Position numbers and translations under genes: made by a program
Notes under the pieces: generated by a model
Told to the model about the DNA's origin: nothing
The model's database searches: none
The model's input: only the letters and a program-made list of their open reading frames with translations
Assembly (NCBI RefSeq): GCF_013393185.1
Contig: NZ_QJQX01000039.1
Span: 171,969 to 235,968 of the forward strand
Source of the DNA: Sphingobium lactosutens
GTDB taxonomy: Bacteria; Pseudomonadota; Alphaproteobacteria; Sphingomonadales; Sphingomonadaceae
DNA: 64,000 bases
Reading direction: 5' to 3'
In this document: in pieces, positions 35,771-44,409 of the stretch
Numbering within the stretch: position 1 is the stretch's first letter
Layout: each line of letters opens with the position of its first letter

Positions 35771-36100
35771 TCCAGATGGAAAACGAGCCCAGCTGGCCTT
35801 GCCACATGTCGACCGCTGGCGCGGCATCAGGCCCAGCCACGCGAAAAAGTTTCGTCCGCTGGCGACGGCGCGTAGATCGGACGCGAACGCGATGATAGCG
35901 CAGGCAGTCTCCGGCCCGACACCGGAAACTGTCTGATCGATGGCGTCGAAGCGCTGGAACGTAAAGCGAATGATGGCAGCCAAGTAGTAGGAGTTGAGAG
36001 AGGGCAAACGGTGCGGATCGCACCGTTGCTGCCGGGCCAGGAGAATGATCCGAGCTGCACTGGCACGGAACACCGGTTGTTCGTGAACGGATGATTTCAT
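35741..36100 (-). pseudogene. IS110-family transposase remnant
   Basis: The minus-strand frame encodes VSGVGPETACAIIAFASD then FASG-like VASGRNFFAWLGLMPRQRSTCGKASWARF, matching the C-terminal transposase domain of IS110/IS116 elements (GIGP-TA, GRQFAAWLGLVPRQHSSGGK). Upstream portions appear shifted between frames and the N-terminal DEDD domain is missing. It overlaps the porin stop by 30 bp and ends just before the MBL-like gene. Confidence 0.8.
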
Positions 36101-36143
36101 TTGTGCACAACACTATAGCAAGGAACAGATTTTTCCCTCAGGT

Positions 36144-36923
36144 TTGCGGGAAAAGGTAACAATCGGAGAATACGCCTTGCGCGAACTATCCCCAGGCTTT
36201 TGGAACATTCGGGGTTCCTTTGAGATCGACGGCATGGGGGATGTCGGCACCCATATGTCGCTTATCCGCAAGGGCGACGGCCGGTTTTTGGCGATTGATA
36301 GCTACGCCCTTGAAGATAGAGACCGGCAGGCGCTGTTGGCCCTGACGGATAATGGCTTGGCCATCGACGCGATCATCAATGTTCACCCCTTCCATACCGT
36401 TTTTTGTCGCACGATGCATCAACTCGTCCCGGAGGCGCGGTTGATCGGAACGCGGCGTCACCATAGGGAGGCACCCGAGCTGCCATGGGATCCTCTGCCA
36501 ATCGAACATGCGGAATGCCAACGGCATTTTATGGCCGACCTGGAATTCGCAATCCCCGATGGCGTCGACTTCGTCTGCTACGACGATCGCGTCCATGTCG
36601 CCTCTGTGTTGGTTCGCCATCGACCCAGTCGAATAGTCCATGTTGACGACACGCTGAACGTCCAGCAGCTGCCGGGGCGATCACAATCAAAGCTGCAGTT
36701 CCATCCTCTGCTGGCGAGCGCGCTGCAACCAGAAGCCGGGGCCGCCGACGCGTTCGCGAGCTGGGCGCGCAACCTTGCCGAACGCTGGGCCGAGACGCCC
36801 GCCGTCTGCGCTGCCCACAATGCGGTGCGTTCGCTACGGCCGGACGGCTGGCGCGAGGAAGTACTCGGCGCGCTCGCTGCCGTCGATAAGGCGCTGGTCG
36901 CGCACCGTTTGAACCACGGTTGA
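36144..36923 (+). CDS. Metallo-beta-lactamase-like protein without the usual metal motif
   Basis: A 259-aa protein with an MBL-type N-terminus (ELSPGFWNIRGSFEIDG...THMSLIRKGDGRFLAIDSYAL) and strand/turn order IDAIINVHPFHTVFC. The expected HxHxDH reads HPFHTV, and later ligands are unclear, so zinc hydrolysis is doubtful. The only available start is TTG 36144 with a poor ribosome site. It abuts the IS110 fragment, so the true N-terminus may have been lost. Function unknown. Confidence 0.6.
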   Translation: MREKVTIGEYALRELSPGFWNIRGSFEIDGMGDVGTHMSLIRKGDGRFLAIDSYALEDRDRQALLALTDNGLAIDAIINVHPFHTVFCRTMHQLVPEARLIGTRRHHREAPELPWDPLPIEHAECQRHFMADLEFAIPDGVDFVCYDDRVHVASVLVRHRPSRIVHVDDTLNVQQLPGRSQSKLQFHPLLASALQPEAGAADAFASWARNLAERWAETPAVCAAHNAVRSLRPDGWREEVLGALAAVDKALVAHRLNHG

Positions 36924-37046
36924 TTACTCATTTCCAGAAAGAAGCCCTTGCGCGAATCGACATTCGGGATTCCCAACGAGGCTGATCGCTGACCGGTTTG
37001 CAGCTACTCGCGAAATACACGGCTGACAGCGTCAATGGTCACTACA

Positions 37047-37247
37047 ACTAAACAGCTCCGTCAGGAGAAATATATTGTGCCGCGGCTTCTGGAGGGCACA
37101 ATCATGTTGATCGTCAGCCGAATGAACTCGACCTCTAGGGGGTTCGCCAGGCGCAACGGAAACGGAGAGTATATTCGATCAGGTCGATGCTAGCGCAGAG
37201 TATCGCAACATCGCGGTCCTCGCTGATCGCAGATTTCATCTGAGAAG
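37047..37247. repeat. Diverged repeat, copy B, in a 630-bp gene-free region
   Basis: Partner of 31285-31478. The minus strand ends SQMKSAISEDRDVAILCASIDL then IEY and a terminal RTP-stop at 37135, closely parallel to copy A. I do not recognise the family. The rest of 36924-37553 shows no credible gene; it lies directly upstream of the acyl-CoA dehydrogenase gene and should include its promoter. Confidence 0.6.
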
Positions 37248-37553
37248 TCCCGTCTCGCAAGTGTGGCCCGAGCCTGGGGGAACATAGTCCACTCCCGGTC
37301 GCGGTGCAGGCTGATGAGGAATGTAAGGCACTGACTGGCCTGGTCCAAGCCAACCGTGACCTTGCATATGCAAACTGAGCTTCCTGACCGGCTGTCATAC
37401 CGGCCTGCGCCTTCGGGGAATGGCGGCGACAACTCCAAGCTGCGGGGCAGCACGAACGCCGTGTGGTCTTTCAAGCGATGAGTGAAGCGAAAAGGAAAAG
37501 AAATTAGTGTGGGAGAGCTACATCTTGATCAGCCTTGTTCCTGAGTACATGCC

Positions 37554-38753
37554 ATGGGCTTGCGCCGTCCAATGAGTATGGGGAAAGCCGCTTCTCCGAC
37601 CGGCGCAGAGATCGCTTCGCGGGTCGAAGCATTCGTGCGCGAGATTGTCGTTCCATATGAGACCGATCCACGGCGGGACCATCACGATTGTCCAACCGAT
37701 GAACTGGTTTTTGAGATGCGAGAAAAGGCGCGCGCCGCTGGTGTGTTGACGCCACATATCCTCCCGGACGGAAGCCACCTTTCCCAATGTGAGACGGCCG
37801 TGGTTCTTGCCCGTACGGGCCTCTCGCCCTTGGGGCCCCTCGCATGCAACACCGCGTCGCCTGACGAAGGCAATATGTATTTGCTGAGTAAGGTCGCCAA
37901 CCCCGCCCTAAAGGACCGGTTTCTGAAGCCCTTGGTCGAGGGTAGGGCACGATCCGCCTTCTTCATGACCGAACCGGCCATGGATGGCGGCGCAGGCTCC
38001 GATCCATCGATGATGCGCACCACGTGCAGACGTGACGGCGATCATTGGGTCATCAATGGCCGAAAGGCGTTCATTACGGGAGTCGAGGGCGCCCATGTCG
38101 GCATAGTCATGGCCAAGTCCGACGAGGGCGCTTGCATGTTCCTGGTCGATCTACCCGATCCCGCTGTGAGGATCGAACGGGTACCCAATACGATCGACAG
38201 TTCCATGCCGGGTGGCCATGCTGTGGTCGCACTCGAGAATTTGCGCGTGGCCGCCGATCAGATGCTCGGTCAACCCGGTGAGGGCTTTCATAGCGCTCAG
38301 ATCCGACTTGCCCCCGCCCGCCTGTCCCATTGCATGCGCTGGCTGGGCACATGCCGGCGTGCCAACGAAATTGCCACCGATTATGTCTGTCGCCGTGAGG
38401 CCTTTGGCAAGACGCTGATCGATCACGAAGGCGTCGGCTTCATGCTGGCCGAGAACCTTATCGAACTTAAGCAGGCCGAACTGATGATCGACTGGTGTGC
38501 GTCCGTGCTTGACGAGGGGCATCTCGGCGTAGCGGAGAGCTCGATGGTAAAGATCGCGGTTTCGGAGGGCCTCATGCGGGTGGCTGACCGCTGCGTCCAG
38601 GTGATGGGAGGGACCGGCGTCTCGAGCGAGACGATCGTCGAACAGGTTTTCCGCGAGATCCGCGCCTTCAGAATCTACGACGGGCCGACCGAAGTGCACA
38701 AATGGAGCTTGGCCAAAAAGGTGAAGCGCGACTGGAAGGCTCGGCAACAATGA
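37554..38753 (+). CDS. Acyl-CoA dehydrogenase family protein (ACAD10/11-like)
   Basis: A 399-aa FAD flavoprotein. N-terminal helices, middle barrel (FFMTEPAMDGGAGSDPSMMRTT; WVINGRKAFITG) and C-terminal helical domain (YVCRREAFGKTLIDHEGV; QVMGGTGVSSETIVEQVFREIRAFRIYDGPTEVHKW) are complete. The IYDGPTEVHKW ending is the form seen in ACAD10/11-type enzymes that partner an APH-family kinase. Its stop overlaps the phosphotransferase start (ATGA). Known partners of this kind handle 4-hydroxyacyl-CoAs. ATG 37572 is an alternative start. Confidence 0.92.
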   Translation: MGLRRPMSMGKAASPTGAEIASRVEAFVREIVVPYETDPRRDHHDCPTDELVFEMREKARAAGVLTPHILPDGSHLSQCETAVVLARTGLSPLGPLACNTASPDEGNMYLLSKVANPALKDRFLKPLVEGRARSAFFMTEPAMDGGAGSDPSMMRTTCRRDGDHWVINGRKAFITGVEGAHVGIVMAKSDEGACMFLVDLPDPAVRIERVPNTIDSSMPGGHAVVALENLRVAADQMLGQPGEGFHSAQIRLAPARLSHCMRWLGTCRRANEIATDYVCRREAFGKTLIDHEGVGFMLAENLIELKQAELMIDWCASVLDEGHLGVAESSMVKIAVSEGLMRVADRCVQVMGGTGVSSETIVEQVFREIRAFRIYDGPTEVHKWSLAKKVKRDWKARQQ

Positions 38754-39820
38754 CCACGGAAACGTCGGACAATCTGGGCACCACAGCAGTGCGTGCAAAC
38801 CACCAGTTCAATGAAGCGGCCCTATCCAAGTGGATGACGGCGCATGTCGAAGACTTCAGGGGACCGCTCTCCGTGGAGCAGTTTAAAGGCGGGCAGTCGA
38901 ACCCGACGTACAAGCTGACTACGCCGATGCGCTCCTACGTTTTGAGACGAAAACCGCCTGGCCCGCTGCTCAAGGGCGCCCATGCGATCGACCGGGAGGC
39001 ACGGATATTGTCGGCGCTCGGCGAGACGGGTTTCCCGGTCCCGCATGTCTTCGCCGTTTGCACAGACGACGACGTGATTGGCAGCTGGTTCTATATCATG
39101 GAGATGGTCGAAGGACGTGTCTTTTGGGATGCCACTTTCCCCGAAGTCCGCAATGAAGACAGGCGGCGATATTTCGATGCGATGAACGAAACACTGGCCT
39201 TGCTTCACGGGTTCGACCCGGAAGCGCTCGCCCTGGGAGATTATGGCCGGCCGGGGAATTACTTCGAGCGCCAGATTGCCCGGTGGTCGAAGCAATATCG
39301 CGAGGATCCGGAAGCGGGACGCGATGCCGAAATGGACCGGCTCATCGAATGGCTTCCGGCCAATATCCCGCCCGGAGACGAAGCGGCAGTGGTTCATGGC
39401 GACTTCCGGTGTGACAATCTGATCTTCCACCCCATCGAACCGCGTGTGATCGCCGTACTGGATTGGGAGCTTTCAACGCTTGGGAACCCGTTGGCTGATT
39501 TCGCCTACCACGCCATGATGTTCAGGATGCCCCCGGACATCGTCGCTGGCCTGGGGGGTGCCGACCTCGCGAAGCTCGGCATTCCGTCGGAGGCGGACTA
39601 TCTCGCGGCTTATCTCCGAAATGCCGGCAGGCCGGAAATCCGTCCTGAGGAGTACAACTTCTACATCACATTCAATCTCTTCCGGCTCGCCGCGATTTTT
39701 CACGGGATCAAGGGGCGTGTGATCCGGGGGACTGCTGCGTCTGCCCACGCGCGGGATCGCGCCGCGAACTATCCTCGCCTGGCAAGGCTCGCTTGCCAGA
39801 GCATGGATGCTCCAATCTGA
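38750..39820 (+). CDS. APH-type phosphotransferase partner of acyl-CoA dehydrogenase
   Basis: A 356-aa kinase-fold protein. Visible motifs: glycine-rich KGGQSNPTYKLT, ATP-binding Lys in YVLRRKPPG, catalytic loop VVHGDFRCDNLIFHP and metal Asp in VLDWELSTLGNPLADFAYH. Start 38750 gives the ATGA overlap with the dehydrogenase gene. This corresponds to the kinase half of human ACAD10/11 and to bacterial LvaA, which phosphorylates 4-hydroxyacyl-CoA before dephosphorylative elimination. A similar reaction here is inference from family and pairing. Confidence 0.9.
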   Translation: MTTETSDNLGTTAVRANHQFNEAALSKWMTAHVEDFRGPLSVEQFKGGQSNPTYKLTTPMRSYVLRRKPPGPLLKGAHAIDREARILSALGETGFPVPHVFAVCTDDDVIGSWFYIMEMVEGRVFWDATFPEVRNEDRRRYFDAMNETLALLHGFDPEALALGDYGRPGNYFERQIARWSKQYREDPEAGRDAEMDRLIEWLPANIPPGDEAAVVHGDFRCDNLIFHPIEPRVIAVLDWELSTLGNPLADFAYHAMMFRMPPDIVAGLGGADLAKLGIPSEADYLAAYLRNAGRPEIRPEEYNFYITFNLFRLAAIFHGIKGRVIRGTAASAHARDRAANYPRLARLACQSMDAPI

Positions 39821-39891
39821 ACTTGGAGCTGTTCAACCACTGCGAACCGCCGGAACAACCAGATCGTTTCCGGCTCAGAACCAGCCACCCT

Positions 39892-39908
39892 GTTTAATTC
39901 AGCTAAAC
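39892..39908. promoter_or_regulatory. Candidate operator palindrome
   Basis: GTTTA (39892-39896) and TAAAC (39904-39908) flank 7 nt, 86 bp before the OB-fold gene. A related GTTTAGCAAAAC sits immediately upstream of the LysR gene start. The shape suits a LysR-type site, so this may be a target of the cluster regulator. Confidence 0.35.
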
Positions 39909-39993
39909 ATTGCGACTGCCATTACTGGTTTGTCCGCAGGCAGGTTGTAAGTGAAAACATCGCCAACAAAACTCAATCTACAGGTAGAATGGG

Positions 39994-40365
39994 ATGAGGA
40001 TTTCTAAATACGGCCATTCTCATATGGCGAACGATGGTCAGCAGACCATCCTGTGCGGCGCACTCATGTCGCAGGGCGAGATTCGTTTCCCGCCGCCCGA
40101 ATTTCTGATCGGCGATGAGACGGCGACACCAGTCCCTTTGTCGCCAATCGGCCAGCTCTATACCTATACGACGGTTCACCCCGGCAAAGCGCCGGCCTAC
40201 TCGCTGGCCATGGTCGATTTCGATCACGGACTGCGGATATTCGGCCGTTTGTTGCTCGGCGAAGCGCCCCCCGCCCTCGGAAGCAATGTCCGGGTCGTCC
40301 CTTTCACCTTGTCCGAAGGAGAAATCGACTTCGCCTTCGAGCCTGTTGAGGAGGATGCAGCATGA
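39994..40365 (+). CDS. DUF35/OB-fold thiolase-associated protein lacking the zinc ribbon
   Basis: A 123-aa partner protein of SCP-x-type thiolases. The OB-fold is clear (GQLYTYTTVHPGKAPAYSLAMVDFDHGLRIFGRLL; GSNVRVVPF). The N-terminal rubredoxin-like zinc ribbon normally has four cysteines; here that stretch (EIRFPPPEFLIGDETATPVPL) has none, so zinc is not bound. Its stop overlaps the thiolase start (ATGA), implying a stable complex. ATG 40024 is an alternative start. Confidence 0.82.
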   Translation: MRISKYGHSHMANDGQQTILCGALMSQGEIRFPPPEFLIGDETATPVPLSPIGQLYTYTTVHPGKAPAYSLAMVDFDHGLRIFGRLLLGEAPPALGSNVRVVPFTLSEGEIDFAFEPVEEDAA

Positions 40366-41501
40366 ACGAACCCTTGATCACCGGCGTCGGCATCTCGGAT
40401 TTCGGGCGCTTTCCCGATCTCACCGAAGAAGCGTTGGCGCAGGTTGCCATTATAGATGCGCTGGCGGACGCCGGCATCGCGGTGAAGGATGTCCAGGCCT
40501 TCTATTGCGGCAACGCGCTGGGTGGCCATTTGCCCGGGCAACGCGCCCTTCGCGATCTCGGCACCGGCGGCGAGGCGGTCTATAACATCGACAACGCCTG
40601 CTCGAGCGGCGCTACGGCGCTCAACCTCGCGCTGAGCGCGCTTCGGGCTGGCCAGTATGAGACCGTTTTGGTCTTCGGCATGGATCATCTGAGCGGGCTC
40701 GGCGGCGGTGCGCTGCCGATGAACCAGCGAGACTGGAACAATCGGCGCGGCATGATCATGCCCGCCTTGTACGCCATGCGCGCGACGCGCTACCTGCATG
40801 ATTTTGGAGTGACACGCGAGGATCTGGCGGATGTGTCGGTAAAGAACCGGCGGCACGGCGTCCTCAATCCGATCGCAACCTTCTGCAAGGAAATGACGCG
40901 TGAGGAAGTGCTGGCGTCGCGCATGGTCGCAGATCCCCTGACGCTTCTGCAATGCTGCCCCGCCGTCGTGGACGGCGCTGCCGCGGTGGTGCTGACCACC
41001 CGACCGTCGGCCGGCGCGGCGCGGCCGGTGCGCGTGCGCGCCTCGATCGTCCAGTCGGGTGTATTCGAGGTAAACCAGACCGACATGACCGAAGCGGAGA
41101 TCACGCGCCGCGCAGCGCACCTCGCCTATGAACAGGCCGGGGTGGGGCCTCAAGACCTGAGCATGATCGAACTTCACGATGCGTTCACGATTTCCGAACT
41201 GCTCTACTACGAGGCCTTGGGCTTGTGTCGGCGCGGGGAAGCCGCCTCGCTCCTGGCGAGCGGCGCGACGACGCTCGGTGGCCGGATCCCAGTTAACCCC
41301 AGCGGCGGCCTGCTCGCCAAGGGGCATCCGCCCGGTGCCACGGGCGTCGCCCAGGTGGTCGAGCTGTGCGAACAGCTGCAGGGGCGTGCCGGGAAGCGGC
41401 AGATCGCCGATCCGCGGCTCGGCCTCTGTCAGGTGACCGGCGGGGGTATTTGGGGCGTGGATCATGCCGCATGCTCGATCCACATCCTCGAAGCCGCTTG
41501 A
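40362..41501 (+). CDS. Thiolase family protein (SCP-x/lipid-transfer type)
   Basis: A 379-aa cytosolic thiolase-fold enzyme. Catalytic Cys in DNACSSGATAL (about residue 78), His in SGGLLAKGHPPGATGVAQ near the C-terminus, and ELHDAFTISELLYYE. This group, encoded next to DUF35 proteins, cleaves side-chain 3-ketoacyl-CoA or performs retro-aldol cleavage in steroid and isoprenoid catabolism. Translational coupling to the OB-fold gene supports a heteromer. Exact reaction is not decided. Confidence 0.88.
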   Translation: MNEPLITGVGISDFGRFPDLTEEALAQVAIIDALADAGIAVKDVQAFYCGNALGGHLPGQRALRDLGTGGEAVYNIDNACSSGATALNLALSALRAGQYETVLVFGMDHLSGLGGGALPMNQRDWNNRRGMIMPALYAMRATRYLHDFGVTREDLADVSVKNRRHGVLNPIATFCKEMTREEVLASRMVADPLTLLQCCPAVVDGAAAVVLTTRPSAGAARPVRVRASIVQSGVFEVNQTDMTEAEITRRAAHLAYEQAGVGPQDLSMIELHDAFTISELLYYEALGLCRRGEAASLLASGATTLGGRIPVNPSGGLLAKGHPPGATGVAQVVELCEQLQGRAGKRQIADPRLGLCQVTGGGIWGVDHAACSIHILEAA

Positions 41502-41511
41502 GGAACTGAAC

Positions 41512-42291
41512 ATGGCAGACGACATTCAGAAGGCGCCGCAGCGTCTGGACGGTATGACCGCGATCGTTACTGGCGGCGCCAAGGGCATCGGGCTGGCGGT
41601 AGCGCAAGGACTGGCGGCCCGGGGCTGCCGCCTCGCGCTCTGGGACATCGATGACGCGGCGCTCCAGGCCGCCTCTGACGATCTGACGGCACTGGGGGCC
41701 GACGTATCGATCAAGAAGGTCAACATCGTCTCCGAGCCGGAGGTGCAGGCGGCGGTCGCCGAACTGCTCGATCGGAACGGTCGCATCGACGTGCTGGTCA
41801 ACAATGCCGGCATCGGCGGCGACAAGCTGCTCGTCAAGATGGAGCTGGATTTCTGGCAGCGCGTGATCGACACCAATCTCACGTCGCAGTTCATCTGCTG
41901 CAAGGCCGTAGCGCCGACCATGGTGGAGCAACGGTTTGGGCGGATCATCAACATCTCGTCGCGTGCCTGGCTCGGCAACCGCGGACAAGCCAGCTACTCG
42001 GCCTCGAAAGGCGGCATCGTCAGTCTCACTCGTACCCTCGCCCTTGAGTTCGCGCGTGAAGGCCTGACGGTGAATGCTGTCGCGCCGGGGATCATCGAGA
42101 CGCCTCTTTTCGCCACGCTCAAGCCAGAGGTGCAGGACCGCCTCATGCGGTCGGTGCCAATGGAACGCATCGGTCAAGCCGAAGACATCGCCAACGCCGT
42201 GTGCTTCTTCGCCCTGCCCGCTTCGAGCTATGTAACCGGCCAGTTGCTCTACGTCTGCGGTGGCCGTAGCCTCGGAAGTCCCTCAGTATGA
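41512..42291 (+). CDS. SDR family NAD(P)-dependent oxidoreductase
   Basis: A 259-aa FabG-like SDR: TGGAKGIGLAVAQ, NNAGIGG, NISSRAW and the catalytic YSASK, with C-terminal QLLYVCGGRSLG. Start 41512 follows GAGGA 11 bp after the thiolase stop. Within this operon it most likely oxidises or reduces a 3- or 4-hydroxyacyl-CoA. The C-terminus overlaps the long upstream frame of the next gene, whose preferred start lies downstream. Confidence 0.9.
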   Translation: MADDIQKAPQRLDGMTAIVTGGAKGIGLAVAQGLAARGCRLALWDIDDAALQAASDDLTALGADVSIKKVNIVSEPEVQAAVAELLDRNGRIDVLVNNAGIGGDKLLVKMELDFWQRVIDTNLTSQFICCKAVAPTMVEQRFGRIINISSRAWLGNRGQASYSASKGGIVSLTRTLALEFAREGLTVNAVAPGIIETPLFATLKPEVQDRLMRSVPMERIGQAEDIANAVCFFALPASSYVTGQLLYVCGGRSLGSPSV

Positions 42292-42358
42292 CACCGGAAC
42301 CTGCTACCCGGAACAACCGGCGTCGCGCGGTCTCGTCGCGTGTTGGCGAGAACGCGCT

Positions 42359-43543
42359 ATGCTAGGCAACGCCCTCGCCGGTGTCAGCGTGCTCGATTTC
42401 ACGCAAATCGCAGCCGGCCCGCTGTGCACGCAGAGTCTGGCCGATCTGGGTGCGACGGTCACGAAGATCGAAAGCCCGACCGGCGATCTTGGACGCGCCC
42501 TCGCACCATTCGTCAACGGAACGAGCGTCACCTTCCTTGCCCTGAACCACGGAAAGCGGAGTGCGAGCCTGGACCTCAAGGATCCGGCCCAGCGCGATGC
42601 CGTCCTGCGGCTCATCGCCAAGGCCGATGTCGTCGTTGAAAGCTTCCGCCCCGGCGTGATGGAGCGACTGGGCATGGGTTACGAGCAGGCGCGGAAGCTC
42701 AATCCCGACATCATCTACTGCTCCGTTTCCGCCTATGGCCAACGATCGCCGTGGCGGGACAAGCCGGGCGTCGACGGGGTCCTTCAGGCCGTCAGCGGGC
42801 TGATGAGCGTGACGGGTTTGCCCGGAGCTTCTCCGTGCAAGGTCCAGGTTCCCGTCGTGGATATCGTGACTGGCTATATCGCCGCAGTCGCGGTTCTCGG
42901 CGCACTGCGCAAGCGAGAGGCGGGCGGTGGCGGTGAATGGATCGACGCGAGCATGTTCACAAGTTCGCTCGCCATACAGCAAATGGCGTTCGCCTCCTAT
43001 TTCTCCGATGGTGAGGTACCGGAGCGGATCGGCAGTGCGGCACCCTATGCCGCGCCAAACGAGGCGCTGCGCTGTGCCGACGGGTGGATTATGGTGGCCG
43101 CTTACCACCCCGCGCGTTGGACCTCGCTCTGCAAAATCATCGGGCGGGCGGACCTTATCGACGATCCGCGGTTCCACGATCTCAGAGGGCGGATCACCCA
43201 TCGCGGCGCGCTGGTGACACTCCTGGAGGACGCCATGTCAACTCGCCCGCGCAGCGAATGGCTGGACCTATTCGAGAAGGCAGACATCATCTGCGCGCCG
43301 ATCAACGATTATGCCGAGACGGTAACATCGCCGGCCTTCACCGACGACCTCGCCGAACTCATCGATCAACCCGGTATCGGGTCGCTCAAATTCCTGCGGA
43401 CACCGCTGCGCACAGTCGGCAACGTCCCAGCTCCGCGCACCGCCGCGCCCGCGATCGGGAAGCACACTGAAGAAGTTTTACTTGAAGCGGGGCTGCCAGA
43501 TCCAGCGGACCCCGCCAGTCTGGAGAGCCCGAAATGCCCGTAA
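42359..43543 (+). CDS. CaiB/BaiF family CoA-transferase
   Basis: About 394 aa, class III CoA-transferase. Family stretches: VSVLDFTQIAAGPLCTQSLADLGATVTKIE, KRSASLDLKDP, NPDIIYCSVSAYGQRSPWRDKPGVDGVLQA and, near the C-terminus, TPLRTVGNVPAPRTAAPAIG. The catalytic aspartate is likely in GVDGVLQA/DIVTGYIAA. It moves CoA from a donor thioester to a free acid, activating the pathway substrate. Start 42359 matches the family N-terminus; the upstream frame overlaps the SDR gene. Its stop overlaps the next gene by 10 bp. Confidence 0.9.
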   Translation: MLGNALAGVSVLDFTQIAAGPLCTQSLADLGATVTKIESPTGDLGRALAPFVNGTSVTFLALNHGKRSASLDLKDPAQRDAVLRLIAKADVVVESFRPGVMERLGMGYEQARKLNPDIIYCSVSAYGQRSPWRDKPGVDGVLQAVSGLMSVTGLPGASPCKVQVPVVDIVTGYIAAVAVLGALRKREAGGGGEWIDASMFTSSLAIQQMAFASYFSDGEVPERIGSAAPYAAPNEALRCADGWIMVAAYHPARWTSLCKIIGRADLIDDPRFHDLRGRITHRGALVTLLEDAMSTRPRSEWLDLFEKADIICAPINDYAETVTSPAFTDDLAELIDQPGIGSLKFLRTPLRTVGNVPAPRTAAPAIGKHTEEVLLEAGLPDPADPASLESPKCP

Positions 43544-44310
43544 TGCTGGAGGTGGAGGATTTCGTCGCCACCATCACGCTCAACCGCCCCGAAGCGATGA
43601 ACTCGCTCGATCCCGAGTCAATCCAGCAGCTCGACGCTGCATGGAAGGAGATTTCCCGAAGGAGCGACATTCGCGTCGGGATTCTGACTGGCGCGGGCGA
43701 GCGGGCGTTCTGCACCGGCGCCGACCTGAAGAAGACCATGCCGCCGTCCGAGAGTTTCGCGGAACTGCACTTCGGGTCGACCACGGACGCGCCGATACTG
43801 GCGGCAATGCGAACCGACAAGCCGATGATTGCTGCGATCAACGGCTACGCGCTTGGCGGAGGTCTTGAGCTTGCGATGATGTGCGATATCCGCATCTCAG
43901 CGCAGACGGCGATCTTCGGACTGCCCGAAGTGTCGATCGGGAGCATCCCCGCTGCTGGAGGAACCCAGAGGATCGTACGCGCTGTCGGACAATCGGATGC
44001 CATGCTGATGCTATTGACGGGCGATCGCCTCGATGCGGCCGAGGCGCTTCGCATCGGTCTGGTCAGCCGGCTGGTGGAACCAGGCAAGCTGCTCGAGGAA
44101 GCGCGGGCGATCGCAGCGCGTATCGCCGCAAACGCACCGCTTGCAGTTGTGGCCGTCAAGAAGCTTGCGACAGTGGGACGCGAACTGCCGCTCGCAGCAG
44201 GGCTCGAGCTGGAGCAGCAAACCTTCGGCATACTTCGCAATTCAGAGGACCGGATCGAGGGTCGAAAGGCGTTTGCGGAAAAGCGAAAGCCTGCTTTCCA
44301 GGGCCGTTAA
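43534..44310 (+). CDS. Enoyl-CoA hydratase/isomerase (crotonase) family protein
   Basis: A 258-aa crotonase. Oxyanion-hole stretches GERAFCTGADLKK and INGYALGGGLELAMMCDI are present; both catalytic glutamates of hydratases appear conserved (GGLELAMM and FGLPEVSIGSIPAAGGTQR). A trans-2-enoyl-CoA hydratase activity is the most likely. It overlaps the CoA-transferase gene by 10 bp, so it is in the same operon. Confidence 0.9.
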   Translation: MPVMLEVEDFVATITLNRPEAMNSLDPESIQQLDAAWKEISRRSDIRVGILTGAGERAFCTGADLKKTMPPSESFAELHFGSTTDAPILAAMRTDKPMIAAINGYALGGGLELAMMCDIRISAQTAIFGLPEVSIGSIPAAGGTQRIVRAVGQSDAMLMLLTGDRLDAAEALRIGLVSRLVEPGKLLEEARAIAARIAANAPLAVVAVKKLATVGRELPLAAGLELEQQTFGILRNSEDRIEGRKAFAEKRKPAFQGR

Positions 44311-44409
44311 CCCGCCCGAACCGGGGCCTGGCGACAGGTCGCAAAACGCTACGCAGGGGGATCGCCACGTAAGGGTACCCGCCGCAGCGCCTATAATTGG
44401 ACAATCAAC

